Shown here piece by piece: positions 7,873 to 15,558 of a stretch of DNA of 64,000 nt; position 1 is the first letter of the stretch; the number at the start of each line of letters is the position of its first letter. The stretch is from Oceanobacillus limi (GTDB lineage Bacteria; Bacillota; Bacilli; Bacillales; Amphibacillaceae). The notes beneath the pieces were generated by a model. It searched no databases and was not told the origin of the DNA. It was given only the letters and a program-made list of their open reading frames with translations. The stretch is from positions 124,001 to 188,000 of the forward strand of contig NZ_FOHE01000004.1 of NCBI RefSeq assembly GCF_900111445.1. The letters run 5' to 3'. The position numbers were made by a program, and so were the translations under genes.

Positions 7873-9894
7873 TTGATTAACGTAAAAAAAGATAACATTA
7901 TAGAAAACTTCCACGGCACCGAAGTAGCTGATCCATATCGATGGTTAGAAAATCCGGACTCAAAGGAATCCATGGAGTGGAGCAATTGGATGAAAGAACA
8001 ATGTGATGCATACTTTTCGGATACGACTACGAAAGAGGATGACAAAAAACGGCTGGAAGAGCTATGGAATTTCCCAAAATTCTTTGTTCCACAAAAGGTA
8101 AAGGATCAGATCTTCTATCAAAGAAATGATGGATTACAAAACCAAGCGATCCTATATAAACAAGGAGATAAAGAAGATACAGTTCTTATTGATCCTAACG
8201 TACTAAGTGATGATGGTACTGTTGCAATGACAAATTATAAATTTAGCAATGATGGAAGGTACATGGCGTATGCTACATCGACTCATGGTAGTGATTGGCA
8301 AGAAATACGCGTACGAAATGTTAGAACTGGACAAGATATGGATGACCTTATTCAGTATGTTAAATTTACAAATATTGCTTGGTTACCTGACCATTCAGGA
8401 TTCTTTTATAGCCGCTTTCCTAAACCCGGAAGTGTAAAACCAGAGGACGAAAGCAATTATAATAAAGTCTACCTTCATAAATTAGGAACAGATCAAAGTG
8501 AAGATGTTCTTATCCATGAGCAACCCGAAGAAAAGGAATTAATGTTTTCGCCCGTAGTAAGTGAAGATGAAACATATCTATGTCTCTATGTATTACATGG
8601 AACAGCTACGGAAAATCGGTTCTATATGAGGAAGCTAGATTCTAATGGTGAATTTGTAAGATTATTAGATAACCAAGATGCTGAATACTCCTATATTACA
8701 AATAAGGATAATATCTTCTATTTTAGAACAGATCTACATACTCCAAACGGAAAAATTATTGCAATTGATGCAAATCATCCTGAAAAGGAAAATTGGCGAG
8801 AGATCGTTCCAGAACAATCGGATCTAATGGACAATGTTCTATACATCAATGATAAATTCATCGTAGCTTTATTACATGACGCACACCACCAGCTTCATGT
8901 TTATCATATGAACGGGGATTACCTGTACCCTATTGACTTGCCCGTGCTCGGTTCTTTAACTAACATGACGCGAAGCAAAGATACTGATGAAATTTACTTT
9001 GGAATTACAACTTTCCTTAGTCCTACTGTTGTCTATCAATACGATTTAAAAAGTAAACAATTAACTACATTTGCAGAGTCGAAACTCCCAATTGATACGT
9101 CAACTTATGAAACAAAACAGGTTTTCTACACATCGAAGGATGGTACTAAAATACCAATGTTTATTACATGCCACAAAGCAATCAAATTAAGTGGGGAAAA
9201 TCCAGTAATATTATACGGTTATGGTGGATTTAATATTAATATAACCCCTTCCTTTAATCCCGCCATTTTACGTTGGCTCGAAAAAGGCGGCATCTATGCT
9301 GTAGCAAATCTCCGCGGGGGAACAGAATATGGTGAAGAGTGGCATAAAGCTGGAATGCTAGCAAATAAACAGAATGTATTTGATGATTTTATTGCGGCTG
9401 GAGAATGGCTGATTGAAAACAAATACACGAAAAAAGAAAAACTTTCCATCATGGGTGGTTCGAATGGTGGGTTATTAGTAGCAGCATGCATGACACAAAG
9501 ACCTGATTTATTCGGAGCGGTAATTTGTAGGGTTCCAGTTATTGATATGCTACGCTATCACAAATTTACCATTGGACGTTACTGGGTTCCTGAATATGGA
9601 AGTGCAGAAAATCCGGAGCAGTTTCCATTTCTATTTGCGTACTCCCCACTGCATCATATTAAAAATGGACAAAAATATCCGGCTGTCCTCATTGCAACTG
9701 CCGAAAGTGATGATCGCGTTGTTCCTGCACATGCGAAGAAGTTTGCGGCAACATTATTGGAGAAAGCAGACCCGGATTCTACGATTGTGTTACGCCTAGA
9801 ATCGAAAGCAGGTCATGGTCTAGGGAAACCAACCACTAAGATTATAGATGAGTGGGTCGACTTTTATGCATTCTTGGACAAGGAATTAGGTTAA
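7873..9894 (+). CDS. Prolyl oligopeptidase family serine peptidase (S9A)
   Basis: Cytoplasmic serine endopeptidase that cleaves short peptides after proline, 673 residues. The N-terminal part forms the seven-bladed propeller that limits substrate size. The C-terminal alpha/beta-hydrolase domain has the catalytic Ser in GGSNGG (about residue 530), Asp in ESDDRVVP (about 614) and His in KAGHGLGKP (about 648). I start it at TTG 7873, six bases after AAAAGGAGGG; the frame stays open 13 codons further upstream, but that TTG has no ribosome binding site. There is no signal peptide. It is transcribed alone, divergent from the sugar operon, and closed by a long terminator hairpin at 9899. Confidence 0.94.
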   Translation: MINVKKDNIIENFHGTEVADPYRWLENPDSKESMEWSNWMKEQCDAYFSDTTTKEDDKKRLEELWNFPKFFVPQKVKDQIFYQRNDGLQNQAILYKQGDKEDTVLIDPNVLSDDGTVAMTNYKFSNDGRYMAYATSTHGSDWQEIRVRNVRTGQDMDDLIQYVKFTNIAWLPDHSGFFYSRFPKPGSVKPEDESNYNKVYLHKLGTDQSEDVLIHEQPEEKELMFSPVVSEDETYLCLYVLHGTATENRFYMRKLDSNGEFVRLLDNQDAEYSYITNKDNIFYFRTDLHTPNGKIIAIDANHPEKENWREIVPEQSDLMDNVLYINDKFIVALLHDAHHQLHVYHMNGDYLYPIDLPVLGSLTNMTRSKDTDEIYFGITTFLSPTVVYQYDLKSKQLTTFAESKLPIDTSTYETKQVFYTSKDGTKIPMFITCHKAIKLSGENPVILYGYGGFNINITPSFNPAILRWLEKGGIYAVANLRGGTEYGEEWHKAGMLANKQNVFDDFIAAGEWLIENKYTKKEKLSIMGGSNGGLLVAACMTQRPDLFGAVICRVPVIDMLRYHKFTIGRYWVPEYGSAENPEQFPFLFAYSPLHHIKNGQKYPAVLIATAESDDRVVPAHAKKFAATLLEKADPDSTIVLRLESKAGHGLGKPTTKIIDEWVDFYAFLDKELG

Positions 9895-9898
9895 TAGG

Positions 9899-9939
9899 AA
9901 CAGGGTGAGATCTTGGTAGTTTTCAGATCTCACCCTGTT
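9899..9939. terminator. Bidirectional terminator between convergent genes
   Basis: A perfect 15-bp stem (AACAGGGTGAGATCT pairing with AGATCTCACCCTGTT) with an 11-base loop lies between the stop of the prolyl oligopeptidase and the end of the leftward ABC permease gene. It can serve transcripts arriving from either side, although the T tracts are short. Confidence 0.8.
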
Positions 9940-9941
9940 TA

Positions 9942-10652
9942 TTATTCATCCATTTCTCGTTTACGATAGACGCCAATTGTTAAAATTCCTATTGCCACTC
10001 CCCAAGCAAGAATAATTAACAGATGACTCCAAAGATCAGCAAACCCTAATCCATCCTCTACTTTATGGGCAAACTCAATTAACTGGGTATTTGGCATGTA
10101 ATTAACAAACGCAAGAATCGAATACTGATCCGTTAGTCCTTGCAATTGAGAACCAAAACCAAATAGAAACAAAAAAGGCATAATGATTACAGAGGCTTCT
10201 ACTACTGTTCTAGTGACAAGTCCAAGTAATGTACCTAGTCCTAAGTAAAAAACACACGATAATAATATTGCTATCAAAACAAAAACTGTATTTTCTGGCA
10301 TATATCCTGTTATATTCATGCAGACCAAAATCGTAACGGCAGTTAATACTAAGCTTACAAAACTTTTTCCGGTTAAAATTTCTAAGACGGTAGCTGGAGA
10401 TAACATTAAACCACGCAACGTATTTTTCTCCTTCTCTTCTGCAATAACGGCACATTGAATAGTTGCAGTGATTGACACTAAGGTTAAATTGATAATTAGA
10501 TAGTGTATTTCAATAGTTGGTTGATCAATTCGACTATACATAATTGCAAAAAACAACGGTAATATAACAATCGAACTTACATATAGATTCTTCGATAAAT
10601 CCTTCAAATCTTTTAGAAAGATCGCATAGATTCGTTTTAACGATAAACTCAT
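9942..10652 (-). CDS. ABC-2 type transporter permease
   Basis: Integral membrane subunit of an ABC-2 family exporter, 236 residues with about six hydrophobic segments. It has the pattern common in Bacilli: an N-terminal amphipathic helix (LKRIYAIFLKDLKDLSKNLY), a first helix, then a cytoplasmic EEKEKNTLRGLMLSPA motif. Its ATG overlaps the end of the ATPase gene by four bases, so the two are translationally coupled. The cargo is unknown. Relatives handle antibiotics, lantibiotics or lipids. The nearby ABC-LytTR regulator suggests a regulated export or stress function. Confidence 0.9.
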   Translation of the reverse strand: MSLSLKRIYAIFLKDLKDLSKNLYVSSIVILPLFFAIMYSRIDQPTIEIHYLIINLTLVSITATIQCAVIAEEKEKNTLRGLMLSPATVLEILTGKSFVSLVLTAVTILVCMNITGYMPENTVFVLIAILLSCVFYLGLGTLLGLVTRTVVEASVIIMPFLFLFGFGSQLQGLTDQYSILAFVNYMPNTQLIEFAHKVEDGLGFADLWSHLLIILAWGVAIGILTIGVYRKREMDE

Positions 10653-11497
10653 ACTAACTCCCTCCCTGTTATATCAACAAATATATCCCCTAATGTAGGC
10701 TCGTTGGAATGAATGGAAACAACTTGATTCGTAGATAAATACTGGTAAACTACATCTGCACCTTCTGAACCACCAGGCAGAACAATCTCCCTTCCATCCT
10801 TCAACTCCAGTGTGATTGTGGAATCGGAATATTTTCTACGTAAATTCTTCGGTTCATCAAGCAGTTTAATTTTTCCTTTATGCAAGAAAGCAACTCGATC
10901 ACACAATGTTTCCGCTTCAGACATGTCATGTGTCGTCAAAAAGACAGTCGTTCCGTTTTCATTTAGCCGTCGTAGCCCCTCATGAATTTGTTTGGAATTA
11001 GCCGGGTCCAATGCTGATGTTGGTTCATCCAAGAATAAAAGGTCTGGCTCATGTAATAACGTCCGTGCTAATAATACCCGTTGTAACATCCCTTTTGATA
11101 ACTTCGATACGAGCTTTTTCTTTTCGTCTGTTAAGTTTACCAGCTGTAACACTTCTCCGATCCGCTGAACGGGAACATGATACAGGTCACAGTACAATTT
11201 CAAATTATCATATATAGAAAGTCGTTGATACAATCCACTATTATCAGTAAGAACTCCTATTCTTTGGCGATAACTCTGATGATTAAGAGCTGAATTGGAA
11301 TGACCAAATACTTGAGCATCACCAGAAGTTGGTCGTAGTTGACCGGTTAATATTTTAATCGTAGTTGTTTTGCCAGAACCACTCGGTCCTAAGAAACCAA
11401 AAGTTTCCCCTTTTTTCACTTGGAAGTTTACATCTGCTAAGGCTGTTTGAGTGCCATATACTTTTTCTAACTTATTTACTTCAATTACATTTTCCAC
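10649..11497 (-). CDS. ABC transporter ATP-binding protein (BcrA/CcmA-like)
   Basis: ATPase subunit for the ABC-2 permease, 282 residues. Visible motifs in order are Walker A GPSGSGKTT (about 38-46), a variant signature KLSKGMLQR, Walker B LLFLDEPTSALD and the switch histidine in LTTHDMSEAE. The C-terminal 70 residues form the small extra domain typical of drug and bacteriocin exporters. AGGAGG precedes the start. It is followed by the permease with a 4-bp overlap and preceded, about 110 bp upstream on the same strand, by the ABC-LytTR gene. The substrate cannot be predicted. Confidence 0.93.
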   Translation of the reverse strand: MENVIEVNKLEKVYGTQTALADVNFQVKKGETFGFLGPSGSGKTTTIKILTGQLRPTSGDAQVFGHSNSALNHQSYRQRIGVLTDNSGLYQRLSIYDNLKLYCDLYHVPVQRIGEVLQLVNLTDEKKKLVSKLSKGMLQRVLLARTLLHEPDLLFLDEPTSALDPANSKQIHEGLRRLNENGTTVFLTTHDMSEAETLCDRVAFLHKGKIKLLDEPKNLRRKYSDSTITLELKDGREIVLPGGSEGADVVYQYLSTNQVVSIHSNEPTLGDIFVDITGRELV

Positions 11498-11604
11498 CGT
11501 TCTTTCCTCCTAACTGATTCGAGTACAATAATTAGAATATATCAAAAACCCTATGAAATCAGCACTTTTCTGTTGAATGGAGGAATTTCGGGGATGAATG
11601 GATC

Positions 11605-12648
11605 TTATTTCAGCCCCAGCATTTCTTTTAAATGAACCATTTTGGACTTTGAAAGCGGTATGGAAGATTTTGGTTTATCATCTAATACTAAACTATAACT
11701 ATTCTTTGTCCATGGAATAACTTCGCGTACCTTTTGTAGGTTTACGATATAGGATCTGTGGCAGCGAAAGAAACCAAATGGGATGAGACGTTTTTCTAAT
11801 TCATTTAATGTAGACATACTTTGAAAAGCTTCTCCCTTGATGAATATGGTCGATTGTCCCGCACTACTTTCGATATAATCAATCTCAGGAGGATCAAACA
11901 AGACAATCTTGTCATTAACCTTTGTAGGAATCTTGTTAAATTGAAATCCACTTTCTTCATTATCACTTACATCGGTATCTATTTCCTTTTCTTCCTGATT
12001 CCGCTCTTCTGCTAATTCATAAGGCTGTAACCCCTGATCATGTAATCGGTATACATGATCAGCTATCATAATGGCACTTTCGATATTCCCTGTTAGTATT
12101 AAAATTCCTTTTCCGTTATCCTGTAGATACTTTGTAATATTAAGAAAAACCTTTCTTGTTTCCACGTCAACGTTTAAGTCAGGTTCTTCAAAAATAAAGA
12201 AAGATGGATCTTGAATAAGTACCCTAGCAAAATTTATTCGTTTCTTTTGCGAGTCTGTTAGATTTTTAATTCGTTTATGTCTAATTGTGTATAAATGGGT
12301 TAATTGTAAAATTTTATCAACTTTTTGATTGGATCCATACAGCCCTTCATAAAATTTAAAATGATCCATTATAGATAAACGATCATACAAACCTTCTTCA
12401 TAAGAAGATACTGCAATCTGTTTCGGGTATACTGTCTTATTCTCAGAAATCGGTTGTCCTAAAATAGAGATTTCTCCATGTGTAAGCTTCGTTTTTCTCA
12501 TAAACATATGTATTAATGCATGTCGAACATTTAAATTAGAATGAATGGCAACAATCTCACCTTTTTCCAAGGTTAAACTAAACGCCGGAAACAGTATCGT
12601 TTCTTCACTATGCTTCTCTATATTTTTGATCGATAACACGGATCTCAA
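11605..12648 (-). CDS. Degenerate ABC-ATPase domain fused to a LytTR DNA-binding domain
   Basis: A 347-residue fusion. Residues 1 to about 215 have the outline of an ABC ATPase, but the catalytic motifs are gone. Where Walker A should be, the sequence reads AIHSNLNVRHALI, with no GxxGxGKS/T. The signature is NLTDSQKKR in place of LSGGQ, and Walker B reads FFIFEEPD. A linker rich in Glu, Asp and Ser (about 215-240) leads to a C-terminal LytTR domain (about 245-345) with the typical FFRCHRSYIVNL strand. It probably regulates the neighbouring ABC exporter operon, with the dead ATPase domain sensing or docking. The domain identification is firm; the regulatory role is inferred. Confidence 0.88.
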   Translation of the reverse strand: MRSVLSIKNIEKHSEETILFPAFSLTLEKGEIVAIHSNLNVRHALIHMFMRKTKLTHGEISILGQPISENKTVYPKQIAVSSYEEGLYDRLSIMDHFKFYEGLYGSNQKVDKILQLTHLYTIRHKRIKNLTDSQKKRINFARVLIQDPSFFIFEEPDLNVDVETRKVFLNITKYLQDNGKGILILTGNIESAIMIADHVYRLHDQGLQPYELAEERNQEEKEIDTDVSDNEESGFQFNKIPTKVNDKIVLFDPPEIDYIESSAGQSTIFIKGEAFQSMSTLNELEKRLIPFGFFRCHRSYIVNLQKVREVIPWTKNSYSLVLDDKPKSSIPLSKSKMVHLKEMLGLK

Positions 12649-12998
12649 ATCCCCCTTCTCCGCAAAAATTCAATACTTTAGTTATACCATTTACAGTTAG
12701 AAATTCATAGATAATATAAACATATATATCAGCATGGACTTCGCAGGGAAGAATAATTTAAACGAATACCATAGAGCAAGTTACGAGTTAACTTTGGACA
12801 TTATTAAATTAACAATGAACAAAAACGTGAGCAGGCTTTGCTATTAAAAAAGAGAGCTAATCGTTTAGCTCTCTCATCAATCATCGTTAATTTGTCGATA
12901 TTCCATTCATTAGAATCGTTCACTTTCTATCAATTTCTCGGGGTTAAGATAGGAGTTAAACTGACAGTTATACTTTACCCACTTTCTACCAGCTGTTA
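12649..12998. other. Intergenic region upstream of the ABC-LytTR gene
   Basis: About 350 bp with no convincing gene. An ATG at 12733 opens 37 codons but has no ribosome binding site. ACAGTTAGA near 12690 resembles half of a LytTR-type site and might reflect autoregulation, but I cannot find a clean paired repeat. A terminator hairpin lies at 12851-12874. Confidence 0.4.
12851..12874 (-). terminator. Rho-independent terminator of the MerR gene
   Basis: A perfect 10-bp stem (AGAGAGCTAA/TTAGCTCTCT) with a four-base loop. Read leftward it is followed by a run of Ts, so it should stop transcripts leaving the MerR-family gene that ends at 12999. Confidence 0.75.
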
Positions 12999-13736
12999 TT
13001 ATTGATTTTTATCGGCATAAACAGCCATCGCATCTCTCATGAACACTGCTAGGCCATCACCATATTTGTCAATATTTTTTGTGAAACGAACATCGTCTAC
13101 ATACATCTGACCTAAGCCTTTAAATGCCTCCAACGAATAACTACCTATTTTATTCAGGTATTCATACCAGCGTTCTATGGTTTGTTGAGCAATTTGGGAA
13201 TCGGCGGGTTGATGGCGGATTGCAGCTAACTCCTTGTAGATGGCATCGAAATCCTCTCCCATTTTCTTTTGTTGTGCCGTCGACATATTGTTTATTTTGG
13301 CATTGGATTCATCTATCGCTTCGTCTCCCCATCGCTCACGTGCCTCTTGTTCATAAGGATTATTACTAAAATCAAAGCCGTCAAATTTCTCTTTATTACT
13401 CATTTTAATTTCTCCTTTCGAGTGTTTCATTGTTTTTTCGATTGTCCGAATCATTTGATCAATTCGTTTTCGTTTATCTTCTAACATTTTTTTATGAAGC
13501 TTTAAAGCTTCTTGTTGATCAAAAGTCGGACTACTGATAATTTCTTTTATCTTTTTCAAAGGGAAACCTAATTCTTTAAAAAATAAAATCTGCTGCAAGG
13601 ATTCGAGGTTTTCCTGAGAGTATATTCGATAACCCGATTCCGTTGTATTATCTGGTTTTAACAAACCTATTTCATCATAATGATGTAGTGTGCGCACACT
13701 AATCCCAACTAACTCTGCAACTTCCTTCACTTTCAT
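12999..13736 (-). CDS. MerR-family regulator with TipAS-type antibiotic-recognition domain
   Basis: Transcription activator of the TipAL/Mta class, 245 residues. The N-terminal winged helix starts MKVKEVAELVGISVRTLHHY, followed by a coiled-coil dimer helix (about 75-110). From about 125 to the end lies a TipAS domain, which in relatives binds thiopeptide-like or other lipophilic drugs. Helices with ERWYEYLNKIGSYS and GQMYVDDVRFTKNID are typical. The same frame stays open far upstream, but that part is the antisense of the Gly/Pro-rich gene; the true start is ATG 13736 behind GGGAGG. The promoter has the 19-bp spacer that MerR proteins require, so autoregulation is likely. No obvious efflux target lies next to it. 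Confidence 0.93.
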   Translation of the reverse strand: MKVKEVAELVGISVRTLHHYDEIGLLKPDNTTESGYRIYSQENLESLQQILFFKELGFPLKKIKEIISSPTFDQQEALKLHKKMLEDKRKRIDQMIRTIEKTMKHSKGEIKMSNKEKFDGFDFSNNPYEQEARERWGDEAIDESNAKINNMSTAQQKKMGEDFDAIYKELAAIRHQPADSQIAQQTIERWYEYLNKIGSYSLEAFKGLGQMYVDDVRFTKNIDKYGDGLAVFMRDAMAVYADKNQ

Positions 13737-13758
13737 GTTTAAGCCTCCCTTTATCATC

Positions 13759-13789
13759 ACTATAGAGTATGACGTTACGATAGGGTCAA
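13759..13789 (-). promoter_or_regulatory. MerR-type promoter with 19-bp spacer
   Basis: Leftward promoter: -35 TTGACC (13784-13789), -10 TATAGT (13759-13764), with exactly 19 bp between them. The spacer contains the partly symmetric CGTAACGTCATAC. The overlong spacer is the hallmark of promoters that MerR-family activators untwist, so the downstream TipAL-like gene very probably controls itself here. Confidence 0.85.
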
Positions 13790-13910
13790 GGGTAAATATA
13801 AAATTATTATTACGTTTACATACACAAATGCCTATTTTTCTAAATAATATCCCAATATAGACGTTTTTCCCATATATTAAATAGAATACTTTTTGAGGAG
13901 GATACATGAA

Positions 13911-14417
13911 ATGAATCCATATGAACAATCGCATACCGATGAACGATATTTTAATTTCCCAGGATATTGGTTGGGACAGTTTTTCGGATATCCAAACCAA
14001 CCAGGTGGGGGGCAATTTCCTTGGCAGCCTGGAGGGCAGTTCCCTGGTGGAGGGCAAACTGGCGGGCAATTTCCTGGAGGAGGTCAGCCTGGTGGAGGAG
14101 CCTTTCCTGGATTTCCTGGAGGACAATTCCCTAGTCAGCCTGGTGGCGGACCTCAACAAGGAGGAGGCGCTCCAACTAGCCCCCCACCTGGATTTACACC
14201 TCAACAGCCACAATTTCAAACATTTGCAGTAGATCCTGGTGCTATTAGAGGATGCTTGTTTCGCTTCACCTATGTTTGGCTTGATCGAGGGGGATCATTC
14301 TGGTTCTATCCAACCTTTGTAGGTAGAAATTCAATTTCTGGGTTTAGGTGGCAACGCAATAGATGGGTCTATTTTGGTATAGACTTAGATAGAATTGACT
14401 CTTTTCAGTGTTATTAG
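13911..14417 (+). CDS. Gly/Pro/Gln-rich protein with conserved aromatic C-terminal domain
   Basis: A 168-residue protein of unknown function. Residues 33 to about 95 are low-complexity, built from GGQFPGG-like units rich in Gly, Pro, Gln and Phe. The last 55 residues form a compact domain full of Trp, Tyr, Phe and Arg, with a Cys near each end (GCLFRF and SFQCY). There is no signal peptide or membrane helix. GAGGAGG nine bases before ATG 13911 decides the start; an in-frame TTG six codons earlier overlaps that ribosome binding site. The composition suggests a surface or spore-layer protein, which is only a guess. The opposite strand is open across the repeat, but that is a composition effect. 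Confidence 0.8.
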   Translation: MNPYEQSHTDERYFNFPGYWLGQFFGYPNQPGGGQFPWQPGGQFPGGGQTGGQFPGGGQPGGGAFPGFPGGQFPSQPGGGPQQGGGAPTSPPPGFTPQQPQFQTFAVDPGAIRGCLFRFTYVWLDRGGSFWFYPTFVGRNSISGFRWQRNRWVYFGIDLDRIDSFQCY

Positions 14418-14470
14418 TTAGACATGAAATTAGGCAAAAATCCTATTTGTTATAGGTATATGATATAAAC

Positions 14471-14517
14471 ACAATCCCTCCTGTTCACATATTGTATAAG
14501 GGAAAAGGAGGGATTGT
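14471..14517 (+). promoter_or_regulatory. RNA hairpin that would mask the ribosome binding site of the next gene
   Basis: A perfect 12-bp inverted repeat: ACAATCCCTCCT (14471-14482) pairs with AGGAGGGATTGT (14506-14517), leaving a 23-base loop. The right arm is the complete Shine-Dalgarno sequence of the small membrane protein gene whose ATG is at 14520. In the mRNA this would bury the ribosome binding site. It is not followed by a T run, so it does not look like a terminator. Confidence 0.65.
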
Positions 14518-14519
14518 TT

Positions 14520-14714
14520 ATGGATAGACTCGTATATCTATATTTAGCAAGTATTTTAGCAGGTTTTGCTATGGCATTTGTCCCAACATCCTCGCTCATC
14601 ACAGAGCCAATTGCTGACTTCTTCGATATTGTAGGTGGAGTCGTTATCCTGGTATTTTCCTTAGCATTGGTTCACTTAGGGTTAAAAGCACTCTTTACCA
14701 AACATTTTAATTAG
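14520..14714 (+). CDS. Small two-helix membrane protein
   Basis: A 64-residue hydrophobic protein of unknown function with two membrane segments (about 2-22 and 33-57) separated by a short loop with Pro and Asp. ATG 14520 lies eight bases after AGGAGG; the TTG two codons earlier is too close to it. The ribosome binding site lies in one arm of a 12-bp hairpin, so translation is probably controlled. A terminator follows at once, making this a stand-alone gene or the tail of the Gly/Pro-rich transcript. Confidence 0.75.
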   Translation: MDRLVYLYLASILAGFAMAFVPTSSLITEPIADFFDIVGGVVILVFSLALVHLGLKALFTKHFN

Positions 14715-14744
14715 TAGTTTCATACCACATTCAAGATTCAACCC

Positions 14745-14776
14745 AGGCATTCACCAAGCTTTAATGGTGAATGCCT
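14745..14776 (+). terminator. Terminator after the small membrane protein gene
   Basis: A perfect 11-bp stem (AGGCATTCACC/GGTGAATGCCT) with a ten-base loop, followed by CCTTTAT. It lies 30 bp after the stop codon. The T tract is short, so efficiency is uncertain. Confidence 0.65.
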
Positions 14777-14919
14777 CCTTTATACTTAGTTCGATTTTAC
14801 GATTGATGCACATAACGTATATAATGCGTCATAATTTTAGGTTTCACCTAATGTAAATATTGATATATAGCCGCTACGACAGAATACTTCGTTTTCCACG
14901 GATTGCCTGAGCCTATATA

Positions 14920-15265
14920 TAAAGGAATGAGGTATGCTCCAAATGAATGATATCCTCCATTTAGCGGAATGAGGATCCACTTCGTCATTGATGTGGATTG
15001 TGGTTCCGCTAAATCACAAAAATACCGCCCAAATAAGGTGTAAGAGGATCCTCATTCCTCTATTAGCCCTAAATCAGTGTAAATTTTACTAAATATAGGT
15101 AATAAAGGAATGAGGTTCCATAACCATGCTCCAAATGAGTGATATCGGCGATTTAGCGGAATGAGGAACCACTTCGCCATTGATGAGGATCGTGGTTCCG
15201 CTATTTGGACCCAATGACGGTTAGATGAATCCTACTTCCCCCATTGGCGGATTAAGTATTCCACC
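14920..15265. repeat. Dispersed intergenic repeat, copy A
   Basis: First of three related non-coding copies (others at 29013-29336 and 40790-41103), all in the same orientation. This copy shows an internal duplication: 14920-15018 and 15103-15203 both run from AAAGGAATGAGGT through ATTTAGCGGAATGAGG to GGTTCCGCT. Each module can fold, for example TAGCGG...AACCAC against GTGGTTCCGCTA. No reading frame, terminal inverted repeat or target duplication is evident. It fills a gap between convergent genes. Confidence 0.85.
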
Positions 15266-15356
15266 ATCAACTTCATATTTGAATACATTTTTTACGTCGC
15301 ATAATATATCTACTACATATTAAATCCAACCGTTAGCATACCTACCAAAAAGAATA

Positions 15357-15557
15357 CTATGATTTCTTTCCAGCATTTTTATGATCTAGATATGGGACCA
15401 ACACTGCACATAATATCGCAGTAAAGTATGGAAGAAATTTGATTCCCATCGGTTGATTAAATACCATCATTCCTAAAATACCAATAAAGCTGGATAATGC
15501 AATTCCTAAAACAAAACCCCCAATTATACCTACAATCATACCAATAAACGCTCTCAT
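15357..15557 (-). CDS. Small membrane protein with Gly-rich helices
   Basis: A 66-residue protein of unknown function with two hydrophobic segments. The first is Gly-rich (GMIVGIIGGFVLGIAL), the second lies near residues 40-55, and the tail is basic. ATG 15557 follows AAAGGTGAG by eight bases and lies one base after the stop of the upstream gene, so the two are translationally coupled. A GTG eight codons earlier is in frame but lies inside the upstream gene without a ribosome binding site. A pair of membrane proteins acting together is the likely arrangement. Confidence 0.7.
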   Translation of the reverse strand: MRAFIGMIVGIIGGFVLGIALSSFIGILGMMVFNQPMGIKFLPYFTAILCAVLVPYLDHKNAGKKS

Positions 15558-15558
15558 A

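Noticed and set aside
12733-12846. 37-codon rightward frame starting at ATG 12733
   Set aside because: There is no Shine-Dalgarno sequence and no recognisable composition.
13737-14219. A 160-codon upstream extension of the MerR gene frame
   Set aside because: It is the antisense of the Gly/Pro-rich gene and consists of Ser/Arg/Leu repeats. The true MerR start has a ribosome binding site and the family N-terminus at 13736.
14471-14517. Terminator of the Gly/Pro-rich gene
   Set aside because: The hairpin is not followed by a T tract on either strand, and its right arm is the next gene's Shine-Dalgarno sequence.
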